Assembly (NCBI RefSeq): GCF_001279775.1
Contig: NZ_LGDG01000224.1
Location: 16,228-80,227 of the forward strand
Reading direction: 5' to 3'
DNA from: Streptomyces sp. MMG1533
Lineage (GTDB): Bacteria > Actinomycetota > Actinomycetes > Streptomycetales > Streptomycetaceae
DNA length: 64,000 nt
The notes below the pieces were generated by a model. It was not told the DNA's origin and did not search any database. It saw only the letters and a list, made by a program, of their open reading frames with translations. Shown here piece by piece: positions 29,716 to 38,539 of the stretch. A program made the position numbers and the translations under genes. How positions within the stretch are numbered: position 1 is the stretch's first letter; every line of letters begins with the position of its first letter.

Positions 29716-31128
29716 TCAGGTTCCTCGCGTCCACTGCTGGTTGGTCGCTCCGTTGCAGGTGTACGTGATGATCGCGGCGGAGTTGGCGGTGGACGCGCCG
29801 TTCACGTCCAGGCACTCGCCCGTCGCGCGGGACTTGACGTTGACGTAGGAGCCCGTCGTAATGAGGGACCACTGCTGGGCGGTGGACGTCGCGTTGCAGT
29901 TCTCCTGGGTGACCGTGCTCGCGTTCTCCTGGACGCACAGGGAGCTGCTCCTGACCATCAGCTGGTAGTAGCCGCTGCCGACGGACTTGAACCAGTACTT
30001 CTGGTTGTTGCCGCCGTTGCAGTCGTACTGCTTGATCTGCGCGCCCTGCCACAGCGACTGGCTGGTCACGTCGGCGCACTTGGAGGAGTGCCTGGCCATC
30101 AGCGTGTTGTACGTGGCGCTCGTGCCGCTGATCGTGCCGGCGGCCGTGTCGATGGTGACCTCCGGGGACCAGGACATGGACATCGAGGTCGAACTCGGGA
30201 AGGTCAGCGGCAGCCACACGTACCGGGAGTCGTTGACGGTCCCGCCGAAGGAGTTGCCCCAGCGGTCGCCGAGGTAGAGGTACGAGGTGCCCGAACTGCC
30301 CTGCACGGGAAGGACGAACGCGGTCTGCGAGCCGTACGTCGTCGAGTCGCCGACGTTGGTCATCGCCGTCCAGGGGCCGGACAGCGAGGTCGCCGTCGCG
30401 TACTGCTGCTGGTTGGGGCTCCAGCCGGTCGCGCCCGACGTCAGCATGAAGTAGACGCCGCCCCGCTTGAACAGCGCCGGCGCCTCGCGGTGGCCGCCGT
30501 GCCAGGGGTCGGCGACCAGGCTCGCGATGCCGGTGTAGTCGGCGGTGAGCCGGTAGATGTGCAGGTCGTAGTTCTCGCGGGCGGCGGAGACCATGTAGCC
30601 GGCGCCGTCGGTGTCCACGAAGACCGTGATGTCACGGGACATGTGGGTGTCGAGCGGGCGGAAGCTGCCCTTCCAGGTGTAGTTGCCGTCGACGGTGTCG
30701 GAGACGGCGACGGCGGCGCGGGCCTCGCTGTAGTCGGTGCCGTTCTCCTTGTGCATCCACATCACGAACTTGCCGGTGGAGGCGTTGTACATGACCTTCG
30801 GGCGCTCGATGTTGGCCGTGGCCAGCTCGGCGGCGCTCGACTGGGTCAGGACGTGGTTGCGGAACTCCCAGTTCTTCAGGTCGGTGGAGCGGTAGGCGTC
30901 CACGTACCGGAAGGTGTTGTCGGCGTTGCGGTTCTCGCCGAACCAGTAGTAGTAGGAGCCGACCTTGAGGACCCCGCCGCCGTGGGCGTGCACGGGGCTG
31001 CCCGACGTGTCCGTGAACTGGGTGCCGTTGGTGATGGTCTGGGGTGCGGCCTGGGCGGGTCCGGCGGTGGCCAGGGCGCTGAGCAGCGCGAGACAGAGGG
31101 CGAACAGGGCGGCGTAGGTACGTCTCAT
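29716..31128 (-). CDS. Secreted GH43 enzyme with C-terminal ricin-type (CBM13) lectin
   Basis: Extracellular glycosidase of 470 residues. It has a Sec signal peptide (1-27), a five-bladed GH43 propeller (about 35-330, beginning VHAHGGGVLKVGSYYYWFG) and a ricin B-type lectin with QXW repeats (NQKYW, AQQWS, NQQWT; about 340-470). This build matches the GH43 subfamily that includes exo-beta-1,3-galactanases, which would fit trimming of galactan side chains of pectin. The start is ATG 31128 with GAAGGAAGG upstream. The tnpB element begins only about 20 bases before the start, so the original promoter side has been displaced. Confidence 0.9.
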   Translation of the reverse strand: MRRTYAALFALCLALLSALATAGPAQAAPQTITNGTQFTDTSGSPVHAHGGGVLKVGSYYYWFGENRNADNTFRYVDAYRSTDLKNWEFRNHVLTQSSAAELATANIERPKVMYNASTGKFVMWMHKENGTDYSEARAAVAVSDTVDGNYTWKGSFRPLDTHMSRDITVFVDTDGAGYMVSAARENYDLHIYRLTADYTGIASLVADPWHGGHREAPALFKRGGVYFMLTSGATGWSPNQQQYATATSLSGPWTAMTNVGDSTTYGSQTAFVLPVQGSSGTSYLYLGDRWGNSFGGTVNDSRYVWLPLTFPSSTSMSMSWSPEVTIDTAAGTISGTSATYNTLMARHSSKCADVTSQSLWQGAQIKQYDCNGGNNQKYWFKSVGSGYYQLMVRSSSLCVQENASTVTQENCNATSTAQQWSLITTGSYVNVKSRATGECLDVNGASTANSAAIITYTCNGATNQQWTRGT

Positions 31129-31289
31129 CGGGGCCTTCCTTCGTGGATACCCCGACCTTCAGGCCGGGGAGGAAACGAAGCTCCTGCGGAGCAGGGCAGG
31201 AAGAGCCAGTTCGCCGCCAGGGCGGACCGGCGTATACCGTCCACAGGTCGACATCCGTCACTCACACAAGAACTGATAGAATGTAAGGT

Positions 31290-32498
31290 ATGACGCAGCA
31301 GGTCAAGCGGGCGTTCAAGTACCGCTTTTACCCCACCGGCGAGCAGGCGGCTGAGCTGTCGCGCACGTTCGGCTGTGTCCGCCTCGTCTACAACAAGGCG
31401 CTGGAGGAGCGCACGCGGGCCTGGTACGGCGAGCAGCGCCGCGTCTCCTATGTGCAGTCCTCGGCCGCGCTGACGCAGTGGAAGAAGACCGGAGAACTGG
31501 CCTTCCTGACGGAGGTGTCCTCCGTCCCGCTCCAGCAGGCGCTCCGCCATCTTCAGACAGCGTTCGGGAACTTCTTCGCCAAGCGCGCGAAGTACCCGCG
31601 CTACAAGAGCCGCAAGAAGTCCCGCGCGTCGGCCGAGTACACCCGCAGCGCCTTCACGTGGCGCGACGGGCACCTGACCCTGGCGAAGATGGCCAAGCCT
31701 TTGGATATCCGCTGGTCGCGGCCCCTGCCGGAGGGTGCCGCGCCCACGACGGTGACTGTGTCCCGCGACGCGGCGGGTCGCTGGTTCGTGTCCCTGCTGT
31801 GCGAGGACAGCATCGCCCCGGCCCCCGCCACCACAGCGGCCATCGGTATCGACGCGGGCGTGACGTCCCTGGTGACACTGTCCACCGGGGAAAAGGTCGC
31901 CAATCCCAAGCATGAGCGGCGTGACCGCGCCCGCCTGGCCCGAGCGCAGCGGGAGCTGTCCCGCAAAGCCAAAGGTTCCGCGAACCGGGAGAAGGCCCGT
32001 CGTCGCGTCGCCAAGGTCCACGCGCGGATCGCCGACCGGCGCCGTGACTTCCTGCACAAGCTGTCGACTCGACTCGTCCGTGAGAACCAAACGGTCGTGA
32101 TCGAGGACCTCACCGTCCGCAACCTGCTGAAGAACGGCACGCTCGCACGCGCCATCTCCGATGCTTCGTGGACGCAACTGCGCTCCATGCTGGAGTACAA
32201 GTGCGCCTGGTACGGGCGCGAGCTCGTCGTGATCGACCGCTTCTTCCCCAGCAGCAAGCTGTGCGGGAACTGCGGCACGGTCCGCGGGAAGCTGCCGCTG
32301 AACGTCCGCGAATGGACGTGCGCCTGCGGCACCGTGCATGACCGCGACGTGAACGCAGCACGCAACATCCTGGCCGCCGGGCTGGCGGCGTCTGCCTGTG
32401 GAGACGGTGTAAGACCTCAACGGGAGTCCTCCCGGACGGGGCGGTCGTCGGTGAAGCAGGAACCCCAGCGGGCGACCGCTGGAATCCCCCGCCTTTAG
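31290..32498 (+). CDS. tnpB: TnpB, RNA-guided RuvC nuclease of an IS605-type element
   Basis: 402-residue nuclease, the ancestor class of Cas12, that uses an RNA transcribed from the element's right end as guide. The RuvC motifs look intact: Asp188 in GIDAGVTSL, Glu272 in VVIEDLTV, and Asp351/353 in HDRDVNAARNIL. The zinc ribbon cysteines are at 325, 328, 344 and 346, and the N-terminal wedge/REC-like region starts KRAFKYRFYPTGEQ. Start ATG 31290, close after a TAGAAT -10-like sequence. The stop codon lies in the loop of the right-end hairpin, so the reading frame overlaps the guide RNA scaffold. The frame appears functional. Confidence 0.93.
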   Translation: MTQQVKRAFKYRFYPTGEQAAELSRTFGCVRLVYNKALEERTRAWYGEQRRVSYVQSSAALTQWKKTGELAFLTEVSSVPLQQALRHLQTAFGNFFAKRAKYPRYKSRKKSRASAEYTRSAFTWRDGHLTLAKMAKPLDIRWSRPLPEGAAPTTVTVSRDAAGRWFVSLLCEDSIAPAPATTAAIGIDAGVTSLVTLSTGEKVANPKHERRDRARLARAQRELSRKAKGSANREKARRRVAKVHARIADRRRDFLHKLSTRLVRENQTVVIEDLTVRNLLKNGTLARAISDASWTQLRSMLEYKCAWYGRELVVIDRFFPSSKLCGNCGTVRGKLPLNVREWTCACGTVHDRDVNAARNILAAGLAASACGDGVRPQRESSRTGRSSVKQEPQRATAGIPRL

Positions 32499-32505
32499 GC
32501 GGGGG
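32370..32505 (+). ncRNA. Predicted omega-RNA scaffold at the tnpB right end
   Basis: In IS605-type elements the guide RNA scaffold spans the 3' end of tnpB and the right-end hairpin, and the guide is the host sequence just beyond the element. Here the terminal 8-bp hairpin 32486-32505 and the inverted GCGGG/CCCGC-rich stretch before it fit that layout. The 5' limit is arbitrary. Confidence 0.5.
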
Positions 32506-32516
32506 AGGAAGTCAAC

Positions 32517-33617
32517 TCACGCACTCTCCTTGACCGGTTCGGCGGAGGCGGCCGGCGCCGTGTCCGCCACGGGGATGCCGAAGTCGGGGGTGCCGTCCGC
32601 CTTCCAGCCGAGCTTCTGGACACGGGTGTGGCGGTTGGGGTCGTTCAGCGGGTCGCCGACGATCTCCTTGTACTGGCGGGCGTGGTAGACGAGGACGTCG
32701 GTGCGGCCGTCCTCGGCGACGGTGAAGCAGTTGTGGCCCGGGCCGTACTGCTTGGTGGTGTCGTTGCTGGTGAACACCGGCGTCGGAGACTTGACCCAGC
32801 TCGCGGGGTTCATCAGGTCGCTGTCCACGTCGGCGGTCAGCAGGCCCATGCAGTAGTTGTAGTCGGTGGCGCTGGCGGAGTAGGTCATGAACAGACGGCC
32901 GTTGCGCACGATGACCGACGGGCCCTCGTTGACCTTGTAGCCGATGCACTCCCAGTCCAACTCGGGTGTCGAAAGCCGGACTTGAGGGCCCGTCAGGGTC
33001 CACGGGTTCGCCATCCTCGACAGCCACAGCGCGGTGTTGTTGGCCATTGCGGGCTCGTGCTGGGCCCAGGCGAGATAGCGGGTGCCCCGGTGGGTGAAGG
33101 TGGTGGCGTCGAGTGAGAAGGTCTCCCAGGCGGTCTTGATCTGGCCGCGCTCGGTCCACGTCCCCTTGAAGGGGTCGCGATGTGCGTTCTCCAGCACCCA
33201 GATACGGATGTCCCAGACGCTCTCGGCGGGCGCCGAGGCGAAGTAGATGTACCACTTGCCGCCGATGCGGTGAATCTCGGGCGCCCAGATGTGCGCGCCC
33301 ATGACGCCGGTCGCGTGCTTGGTCCAGATCACGGACTCGGCGGCGGTCGCGAGGCCGTTCAGGGTGCGGGAGCGGCGCAGGATGATCCGGTCGTACTCGG
33401 GGGCGGTGGCCGTGAAGTAGTAGTGGCCGTCGGCGTGACGGTGGATGTGCGGGTCGGCCCGGTTGCGGACGAGCGGGTTCACGAACGGGGGTGCTTTGGG
33501 GGTGGGCGCGGCATGGGCGACACCGGCGGTGGCCGCCGCCAGGGTGCCCGCGGCCAGGGCGCCCTTCAGCAGCAGTCTGCGGTGAGGATCTTCGGGCAGG
33601 TCGTTGTCGCGGCTCAT
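32517..33617 (-). CDS. Secreted GH43 enzyme, arabinofuranosidase-like
   Basis: Extracellular glycosidase of 366 residues, probably removing arabinose from pectin side chains or arabinan. It has a Tat signal (HRRLLLKGAL, cleavage near residue 35) followed by a single propeller. The catalytic base is in RNRADPHIHRHADGHYYF near residue 51, and the glutamate is in GAHIWAPEIHRIGGKWYIYF. It starts at ATG 33617. The stop lies just beyond the tnpB element, and the other GH43 gene continues on the far side in the same direction, so the two were probably one operon. It is divergent from the beta-helix protein at 33807. Confidence 0.9.
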   Translation of the reverse strand: MSRDNDLPEDPHRRLLLKGALAAGTLAAATAGVAHAAPTPKAPPFVNPLVRNRADPHIHRHADGHYYFTATAPEYDRIILRRSRTLNGLATAAESVIWTKHATGVMGAHIWAPEIHRIGGKWYIYFASAPAESVWDIRIWVLENAHRDPFKGTWTERGQIKTAWETFSLDATTFTHRGTRYLAWAQHEPAMANNTALWLSRMANPWTLTGPQVRLSTPELDWECIGYKVNEGPSVIVRNGRLFMTYSASATDYNYCMGLLTADVDSDLMNPASWVKSPTPVFTSNDTTKQYGPGHNCFTVAEDGRTDVLVYHARQYKEIVGDPLNDPNRHTRVQKLGWKADGTPDFGIPVADTAPAASAEPVKESA

Positions 33618-33654
33618 ACGGACTGCCTCTCGGGGGTGGGGGTGTCCTGAGAGC

Positions 33655-33676
33655 GATGTTCGATATTGAGAACATC
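33655..33676. promoter_or_regulatory. Perfect palindrome GATGTTC-8-GAACATC
   Basis: Seven-base arms (33655-33661 and 33670-33676) flank an AT-rich centre, 38 bases upstream of the GH43 start. The shape resembles operators of IclR-type regulators more than the LacI type. The regulator is not known. Confidence 0.55.
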
Positions 33677-33745
33677 TGTTGTTATTCCGAACGCCGAAAA
33701 GGTAAGCGCGTGGAACGGGGAGGTCAACGGGTTGGACGTGACTAA

Positions 33746-33759
33746 AGAAGGCGCTTTCT
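33746..33759. promoter_or_regulatory. LacI-type operator AGAAGGCGCTTTCT
   Basis: A 14-base palindrome with one mismatch, in the divergent gap between the GH43 gene and the anchored beta-helix gene. It belongs to the same class as the sites at 27865, 54296 and 62096. Confidence 0.6.
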
Positions 33760-33806
33760 GCGGCCAGATTTCTGTTATCGGCCGCGACCCGGCCCGTCTC
33801 CGTTAC

Positions 33807-35906
33807 GTGCACAGCCATACCCACAAGACAGCAGCGGCCGCCGGCGCCCTCGCGGCGGTCGCCGCCCTCCTCTCCACCGCTCCCCCCGCGGCGGCCGCCG
33901 GTGCCCGGGACGTCACCGCCGACGTGCTCGCGGACCGGGACGTGACGCTCACCGGCGACACGGTCGTCAGCGTGCCGTCGGGGACGACGACGTACGACGG
34001 CGTGTTCCGCGGCGAGGGCGCACTCACCGTGCGCGGCAGCGGGACGCTGGTCCTGACCAAGGACAGCGACTTCACGCTGCCGAAGTCCCGGCAGCGGCAG
34101 AAGGTGTCGACGCAGGGCGGCAACCACCCGTACGTCACCACGTCCAACCCGGATCCGCCCGCGGTCACCGTCGAGCGGGGGGCGACCCTGCAGTACGGCG
34201 ACGGTGGTTCGACCGGGCTGATCGGCCACTTCCCGTACAGCACCCCGGCGTTCCGGCTCAACCAGGACAACATCCGGGTCGACGGCACCCTGCGGCTCTC
34301 GCTGAAGGACGTCGGCTACAACCTGGGCACCATCAGTGGCTCCGGCCTGGTCACCCAGCCGAGGTTCCTGTGGGGCACCTGGGACCTGTCGGGCACCCAC
34401 CCCTTCTCCGGGGTGATCGACAACGGCACACAGGTGAACGCCGGACGGCCGGAGTTCGCGACCTCGCTGCCGAACGTCCGCAAGGTTCTCAACCAGGGCA
34501 CCTGGACCGTGGACACCCCGCTGGGCCAGACCGTCACCCAGCGCATGGACTTCTACCAGCGCGAGTACGGCAGCGACATCAACGTCCAGTCCCGGCCGGG
34601 CAGCAAGGTCATCCTGACCGGCCAGTACAGCTGGTCGAACCAGGGCGGCGACACCGCCCCCTCGCTCAGCGACCCCGCCCTGAACTGGACGCCCGCGCGG
34701 AAGAACGTCAACAAGCGCGGCACCAACATCAAGGGTGCCAACGTCCAGTGGGGCGACGGCACCACGAACAAGATCTTCATGCCGGGCACGGCCGAGACCG
34801 TCTACATCAACCTGCTCGCGGCACGCTCCCGTTCGCTGCTCACCTTCGACTACAACGGGCCGGTGACCCTCGGCGCCCCCATCGGCGGCGGCCGGTTCCA
34901 CGACACGCTGTCCGCACCCGGCGCCGGGGACATCGTGATCGCGGGGACGCGCGGGAACGACGTCACCTTCGCGGCGAAGCAGTACTACGACGGCTCGACG
35001 ACCGTGGAGAAGGGCGCGGTGCTGCGACTGGGCTCCGGGCAGGGGGACGGTTCCCTGCTGACGGGAACCGAACGGCGCCGGGTGGTGAACAACGGGACGC
35101 TCTTCGTGAACAACGCCAAGAGGGCGATCTCCTTGGCGTACGTGAGCGGAAGCGGTGCGTTCGTGCAGGCGGGGGCGGCCACGACGACGCTGACGGGCAG
35201 CGCGGTGACGTACTCCGGGGCGACGACGGTCAAGAAGGGCACGCTGGCGCTGCGATCGGGGGCAACTCTCGTACGCAGCAAGGTGATCCGGCTTTCCTCG
35301 GCCGGGTCACGGCTGGACGCCTCGACGTCCGGGCTGCGCGTCGCGACCACGCTGACCGGCAAGGGCAAGGTGAAGGGGGCGGTGACGAACGAAGGGGTCG
35401 TGGCGGGCGGCCTCACCGTGTCCGGTGACTACACGCAGCGCGCCAAGGGTGAACTCGTCTTGCGGGACAAGCCGTTGAAGGTGACGGGGGCGGTGCGGCT
35501 GGCCGGGAGCCTGGATCTGTCGGCCGCCGGGGCCGACCCGGCGCCGGAGATCACGGTGCTCGACCATGCGGGACGGGCGAGGACGAACGGGGCGTTCACC
35601 GGGCTGAAGGAGGGCGCGAAGGTGAAGCTCGCCGACACGACGTACCGGATCAGTTACAAGGGCGGGGACGGGAACGACGTGGTGCTCGGCGCGGTCGCCG
35701 CGAGCCCGTCACCGTCCGCCGCTCGCGGCACGGAGTCGTCCGGGGCCGTGGCGGCCGACACACGTACCGCGAACACCGCGAGCAGTGGGCTCGGTTGGTG
35801 GCCCTACGTCCTGGCCGTCGGGCTGCTCCTCGGGCTCGTGGTGCCGGCGTCGCTGTACAGGAGGGGTGGCCGGCGGAGGGGCGGGCGGCACGCGGCGCAG
35901 GGGTAG
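33807..35906 (+). CDS. Cell-surface beta-helix protein with autotransporter-type strand repeats and C-terminal anchor
   Basis: About 699 residues. The preferred start is GTG 33807, giving a clean signal peptide (about 1-32). TTG 33732 has a better ribosome binding site (GGGGAGG), but the operator at 33746 would then lie in the gene. The body has repeated GSGxLVLxxxG and STTVEKGAVLRLGSG-type units like the passenger repeats (PATR) of autotransporters. There is no outer-membrane barrel. Instead, a serine/proline/alanine-rich linker, a membrane helix (WWPYVLAVGLLLGLVVP) and an arginine-rich tail anchor it. Its site in the pectin locus suggests polysaccharide binding or cleavage. Confidence 0.8.
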   Translation: MHSHTHKTAAAAGALAAVAALLSTAPPAAAAGARDVTADVLADRDVTLTGDTVVSVPSGTTTYDGVFRGEGALTVRGSGTLVLTKDSDFTLPKSRQRQKVSTQGGNHPYVTTSNPDPPAVTVERGATLQYGDGGSTGLIGHFPYSTPAFRLNQDNIRVDGTLRLSLKDVGYNLGTISGSGLVTQPRFLWGTWDLSGTHPFSGVIDNGTQVNAGRPEFATSLPNVRKVLNQGTWTVDTPLGQTVTQRMDFYQREYGSDINVQSRPGSKVILTGQYSWSNQGGDTAPSLSDPALNWTPARKNVNKRGTNIKGANVQWGDGTTNKIFMPGTAETVYINLLAARSRSLLTFDYNGPVTLGAPIGGGRFHDTLSAPGAGDIVIAGTRGNDVTFAAKQYYDGSTTVEKGAVLRLGSGQGDGSLLTGTERRRVVNNGTLFVNNAKRAISLAYVSGSGAFVQAGAATTTLTGSAVTYSGATTVKKGTLALRSGATLVRSKVIRLSSAGSRLDASTSGLRVATTLTGKGKVKGAVTNEGVVAGGLTVSGDYTQRAKGELVLRDKPLKVTGAVRLAGSLDLSAAGADPAPEITVLDHAGRARTNGAFTGLKEGAKVKLADTTYRISYKGGDGNDVVLGAVAASPSPSAARGTESSGAVAADTRTANTASSGLGWWPYVLAVGLLLGLVVPASLYRRGGRRRGGRHAAQG

Positions 35907-36001
35907 CGGGCCAGGGGCGCTCGCCCGCCCCGGCCGGGTGCCGCCATCTGTGGGTCGGGAGCCGCCCGAGCGCCTCGGCTGCCCCCGGCCGATCGGGCGC
36001 G

Positions 36002-37156
36002 TCAACTGCCGCTCGGTGCCTCCGGGAACCCCAACCTCGGGGCCAGCGCCCGCGCCTCCCTCGCCCACTCCCCGAGGAACGCCAACGTCAACCCCCGCTC
36101 GCGGTAACGGCGTTCGGCATCCACCGCTCGGGCGCCGCCGTAGTCCCGCTGCTCCTCCCCCGCGTTGGCCAGCATCAGGGCGGTGAGCCAGTCGTACTTG
36201 ACGGCCGAGGCGCAGACCGCGAGGCGTACGAGGTTCTCGTCGCCTCTCCAGCCGGTCGAGCGGAGGCCGTGGAGGTACGCCTCGTAGGCCCTGGTCGCGT
36301 ACTTGGGGAGGCGGGCCGCCGGGACGAAGAGGTCGAAGACGGAGTCGGGAAGGTAGTTGCCGAGGTCCTCGCCGAGGGCGCCGTCGCCGGCGAACGCCCA
36401 GTCGAACACGGCACTTCCGGGGCCGTCGGCGCAGGTGTTGGCGGGCCACAGGTCGAGGTGGCTGAAGGCGCGCGGCAGGGACTCCATCACGTCGAGGAAC
36501 CAGTCCCGGTCGTGATGCAGCCGGACCATCTCGTGCCGCAGGCTCTCGGGGAAGTGGTCGCGGACCAGGGGTTGTTGCCAGGCCTCGTCGTCGTCGAGGA
36601 GTTCCTGGCCGAGGGTGTTGCTGCCGACGTACTGGCGCAGGAAGCGGTGCGAGAGCCACGGCCGGTCGTCCGTCGCGCCGACGGCTCCCTGGGCGGCGCC
36701 CAGGCGGCGGGCGTGTTCGATGTGCCGGGCGACCTTCCAACGGGTGGCCGGTTGGCCCCGTACCCGCTCGAGCCACAGTGCGATGTCGCCGCCGGAGCGT
36801 TCGACGCAGGCCAGCAGCCGGGGTGCGCGGACGCCGTACGGCTGCCAGAGCTGCGCGAGGCCACAGGTGTGGACGTCGGCCTCGCGCCGCCAGTAGTTCC
36901 AGTGCCGGGGGTCGTCGGAGGCCGCCCAGCGTCCGGTGGCCGCCTTGTTGCGGGTGAGGACCTTCAGGATGGCCGAGCGGTCACCGGCGCTGACGGTCCA
37001 GACGCCGCCGGTGACGCCGTTCTTCGGGTTGTGGGTGAGGGACGACAGGAAGATCGGCCCGGTGAAGGGGCCGAGGACCTGCCGGGCCTCCTCGGACACC
37101 GCCTCGGCATCGGCGACTTCGGGGCCCTCGGCGTCCACGGCATCGGTGTCAGGCAT
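36002..37156 (-). CDS. Aminoglycoside phosphotransferase-family kinase
   Basis: 384-residue small-molecule kinase. The Brenner motif is FSHLDLWPANTC, with the catalytic aspartate near 235 and asparagine near 240. The metal-binding motif is VFDWAFAG, Asp252. The N-lobe nucleotide part is GGVWTVSAGDRSAILKVL. The family phosphorylates aminoglycosides, choline, homoserine, fructosamine and others, so the substrate cannot be named and resistance should not be assumed. Start ATG 37156, 9 bases after the permease stop, so it is co-transcribed with the amino acid permease and may act on a compound that the permease imports. Confidence 0.88.
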   Translation of the reverse strand: MPDTDAVDAEGPEVADAEAVSEEARQVLGPFTGPIFLSSLTHNPKNGVTGGVWTVSAGDRSAILKVLTRNKAATGRWAASDDPRHWNYWRREADVHTCGLAQLWQPYGVRAPRLLACVERSGGDIALWLERVRGQPATRWKVARHIEHARRLGAAQGAVGATDDRPWLSHRFLRQYVGSNTLGQELLDDDEAWQQPLVRDHFPESLRHEMVRLHHDRDWFLDVMESLPRAFSHLDLWPANTCADGPGSAVFDWAFAGDGALGEDLGNYLPDSVFDLFVPAARLPKYATRAYEAYLHGLRSTGWRGDENLVRLAVCASAVKYDWLTALMLANAGEEQRDYGGARAVDAERRYRERGLTLAFLGEWAREARALAPRLGFPEAPSGS

Positions 37157-37165
37157 GCCCCAAGG

Positions 37166-38539
37166 CTAGGCGGGGTCCTCCGCCGTCTCCCGGCGTCCAC
37201 GCAGCCACACGTAGACCGGGATGCCCGCGAAGAGGAACAGCACGCCCTGGTAGACGGCCGCGTAGCCGGCGCCCGCGATCAGCCAGAAGGAGAAGGCGAA
37301 GGAGAGGGCGGCGACGATCAGGTCGCGGACCAGGCCGGCCGGGCGGACCTGCTCGCGGGTGCCCTTGGCCAGCCAGTACAGCTGGGCGGCGGCCGAGAGG
37401 AGGTACGGCACGCACCCCGTGAACGTGGTGATCAGGACGAGGACGCGGAACGTGGTGTCCGGGCCCGCCGTGTAGTTGAGGGCGATGAGCAGCGTGCCGA
37501 GGACCGCGACGGCCCAGACGCCGAAGCCCGGCACCCCGCCCTTGCCCACGCGGGCGAACGGCGCCGGGAAGAGGCCGTCGCGGGCGGCGGCGTACGGCAT
37601 CTGCGCGGCCATCAGGATCCAGCCGTTGAGGCAGCCGGTGATCGAGGCGACGGCGACCAGGGCGATGGCGGTGCCGCCCCAGGTGCCGCCGGTGATCGAG
37701 TTCACGGCGTCGGCGAAGGGGGCACCGGAGTCGACCAGCTTGTCGTGCGGGACGAGACCGAACACGGCGACGATGCCGAGGATGTACACGAGGGCGGAGC
37801 CCAGCGTGCCGAGGACGCTCGCGCGGCCGACGTTGCGCTCGGGGTCGCGGACCTCGCCCGCGCTGACCGCGGCCGACTCGACGCCGAGGAAGCTGTAGAG
37901 GAGCAGCGCGGCGGAGGCGGCCAGCGCGCCGGAGACGCTCTCGCCCGAGGCGTTGAACGGGCCGTAGTTGTCGGTGTCGACGAAGAAGAGACCGACGGTG
38001 GCGACGAGCAGCAGCGGCACGAACTTCAGGATCGTGGAGACGACCTGGACCGCGCCGACCCAGCGCGTGCCGGCGAAGTTCGCGGCGGCCGGCAGCCACA
38101 GCGCGGCGAACGCGACCAGCGCTTCGAGGGTGTGGTTGCCGTGCAGCGGGATCAGGACGTCGACGTAACCGACGACCGCGACCGCGAGGGCGGCGATGCT
38201 GACCCAGCACATCGTCCAGTACGACCACGCCGACAGGAAGCCCGCGAAGGGGCCGAAGGCGTCGCGCGGGTACACGTACAGACCGCCGGTGACCGGGCTG
38301 CGCCGGGCCAGCTTGCCGAAGAGCAGCGCGAGCAGCACCGCGCCTATCGACAGGACCACGAAGGCGAGGAGGCTGACACCGCCGTACGGGGCCACGGTGG
38401 CGGGCAGCGCGAAGATGCCTCCGCCGATGATGTTGCCCATGACGAGGGCGGTGGCGGCGGCCGGGCCGAAGGTGCGGCGGCGCGGGGCGGCGGCAGCCGG
38501 GTCCGGCTCGGTGGTCTCGGTGGGGCTGGGGGCGGTCAT
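37166..38539 (-). CDS. APC-superfamily amino acid permease
   Basis: Cytoplasmic membrane transporter of 457 residues with twelve hydrophobic segments. The first segment carries GNIIGGGIFALPA, the glycine-rich substrate loop of APC transporters, and PVTGGLYVYPRDAFG follows in the next. The start is ATG 38539, giving MTAPSPTETT; an in-frame start at 38590 lacks support. It is divergent from a homocysteine S-methyltransferase gene, a pairing that in enterobacteria goes with S-methylmethionine uptake. That substrate is only a suggestion, as the sequence also resembles arginine and other APC antiporters. Confidence 0.9.
   Translation of the reverse strand: MTAPSPTETTEPDPAAAAPRRRTFGPAAATALVMGNIIGGGIFALPATVAPYGGVSLLAFVVLSIGAVLLALLFGKLARRSPVTGGLYVYPRDAFGPFAGFLSAWSYWTMCWVSIAALAVAVVGYVDVLIPLHGNHTLEALVAFAALWLPAAANFAGTRWVGAVQVVSTILKFVPLLLVATVGLFFVDTDNYGPFNASGESVSGALAASAALLLYSFLGVESAAVSAGEVRDPERNVGRASVLGTLGSALVYILGIVAVFGLVPHDKLVDSGAPFADAVNSITGGTWGGTAIALVAVASITGCLNGWILMAAQMPYAAARDGLFPAPFARVGKGGVPGFGVWAVAVLGTLLIALNYTAGPDTTFRVLVLITTFTGCVPYLLSAAAQLYWLAKGTREQVRPAGLVRDLIVAALSFAFSFWLIAGAGYAAVYQGVLFLFAGIPVYVWLRGRRETAEDPA

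Larger units (their letters stand above)
31150..32510 (+). mobile_element. IS200/IS605-family tnpB-only element (IS1341-like)
   Basis: The element has a subterminal hairpin at each end and a single tnpB gene, with no tnpA. The left hairpin CCCCGACCT-TC-AGGCCGGGG is at 31150-31169. The right hairpin CCCCCGCC-TTTA-GGCGGGGG is at 32486-32505. Both are followed by GAGGAA. The exact ends cannot be fixed by eye. Without a Y1 transposase it would need TnpA in trans to move. It lies between two GH43 genes that read leftward and would otherwise be about 25 bases apart. Confidence 0.8.

Noticed and set aside
33655..33676. Palindrome considered as a LexA (SOS) box
   Set aside because: The actinobacterial SOS box is GAAC-4-GTTC; here the arms have the opposite order and an 8-base spacer.
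36002..37156. Reading the APH-family gene as an antibiotic resistance gene
   Set aside because: The kinase fold covers many metabolic substrates, and no resistance-specific sequence is recognised.
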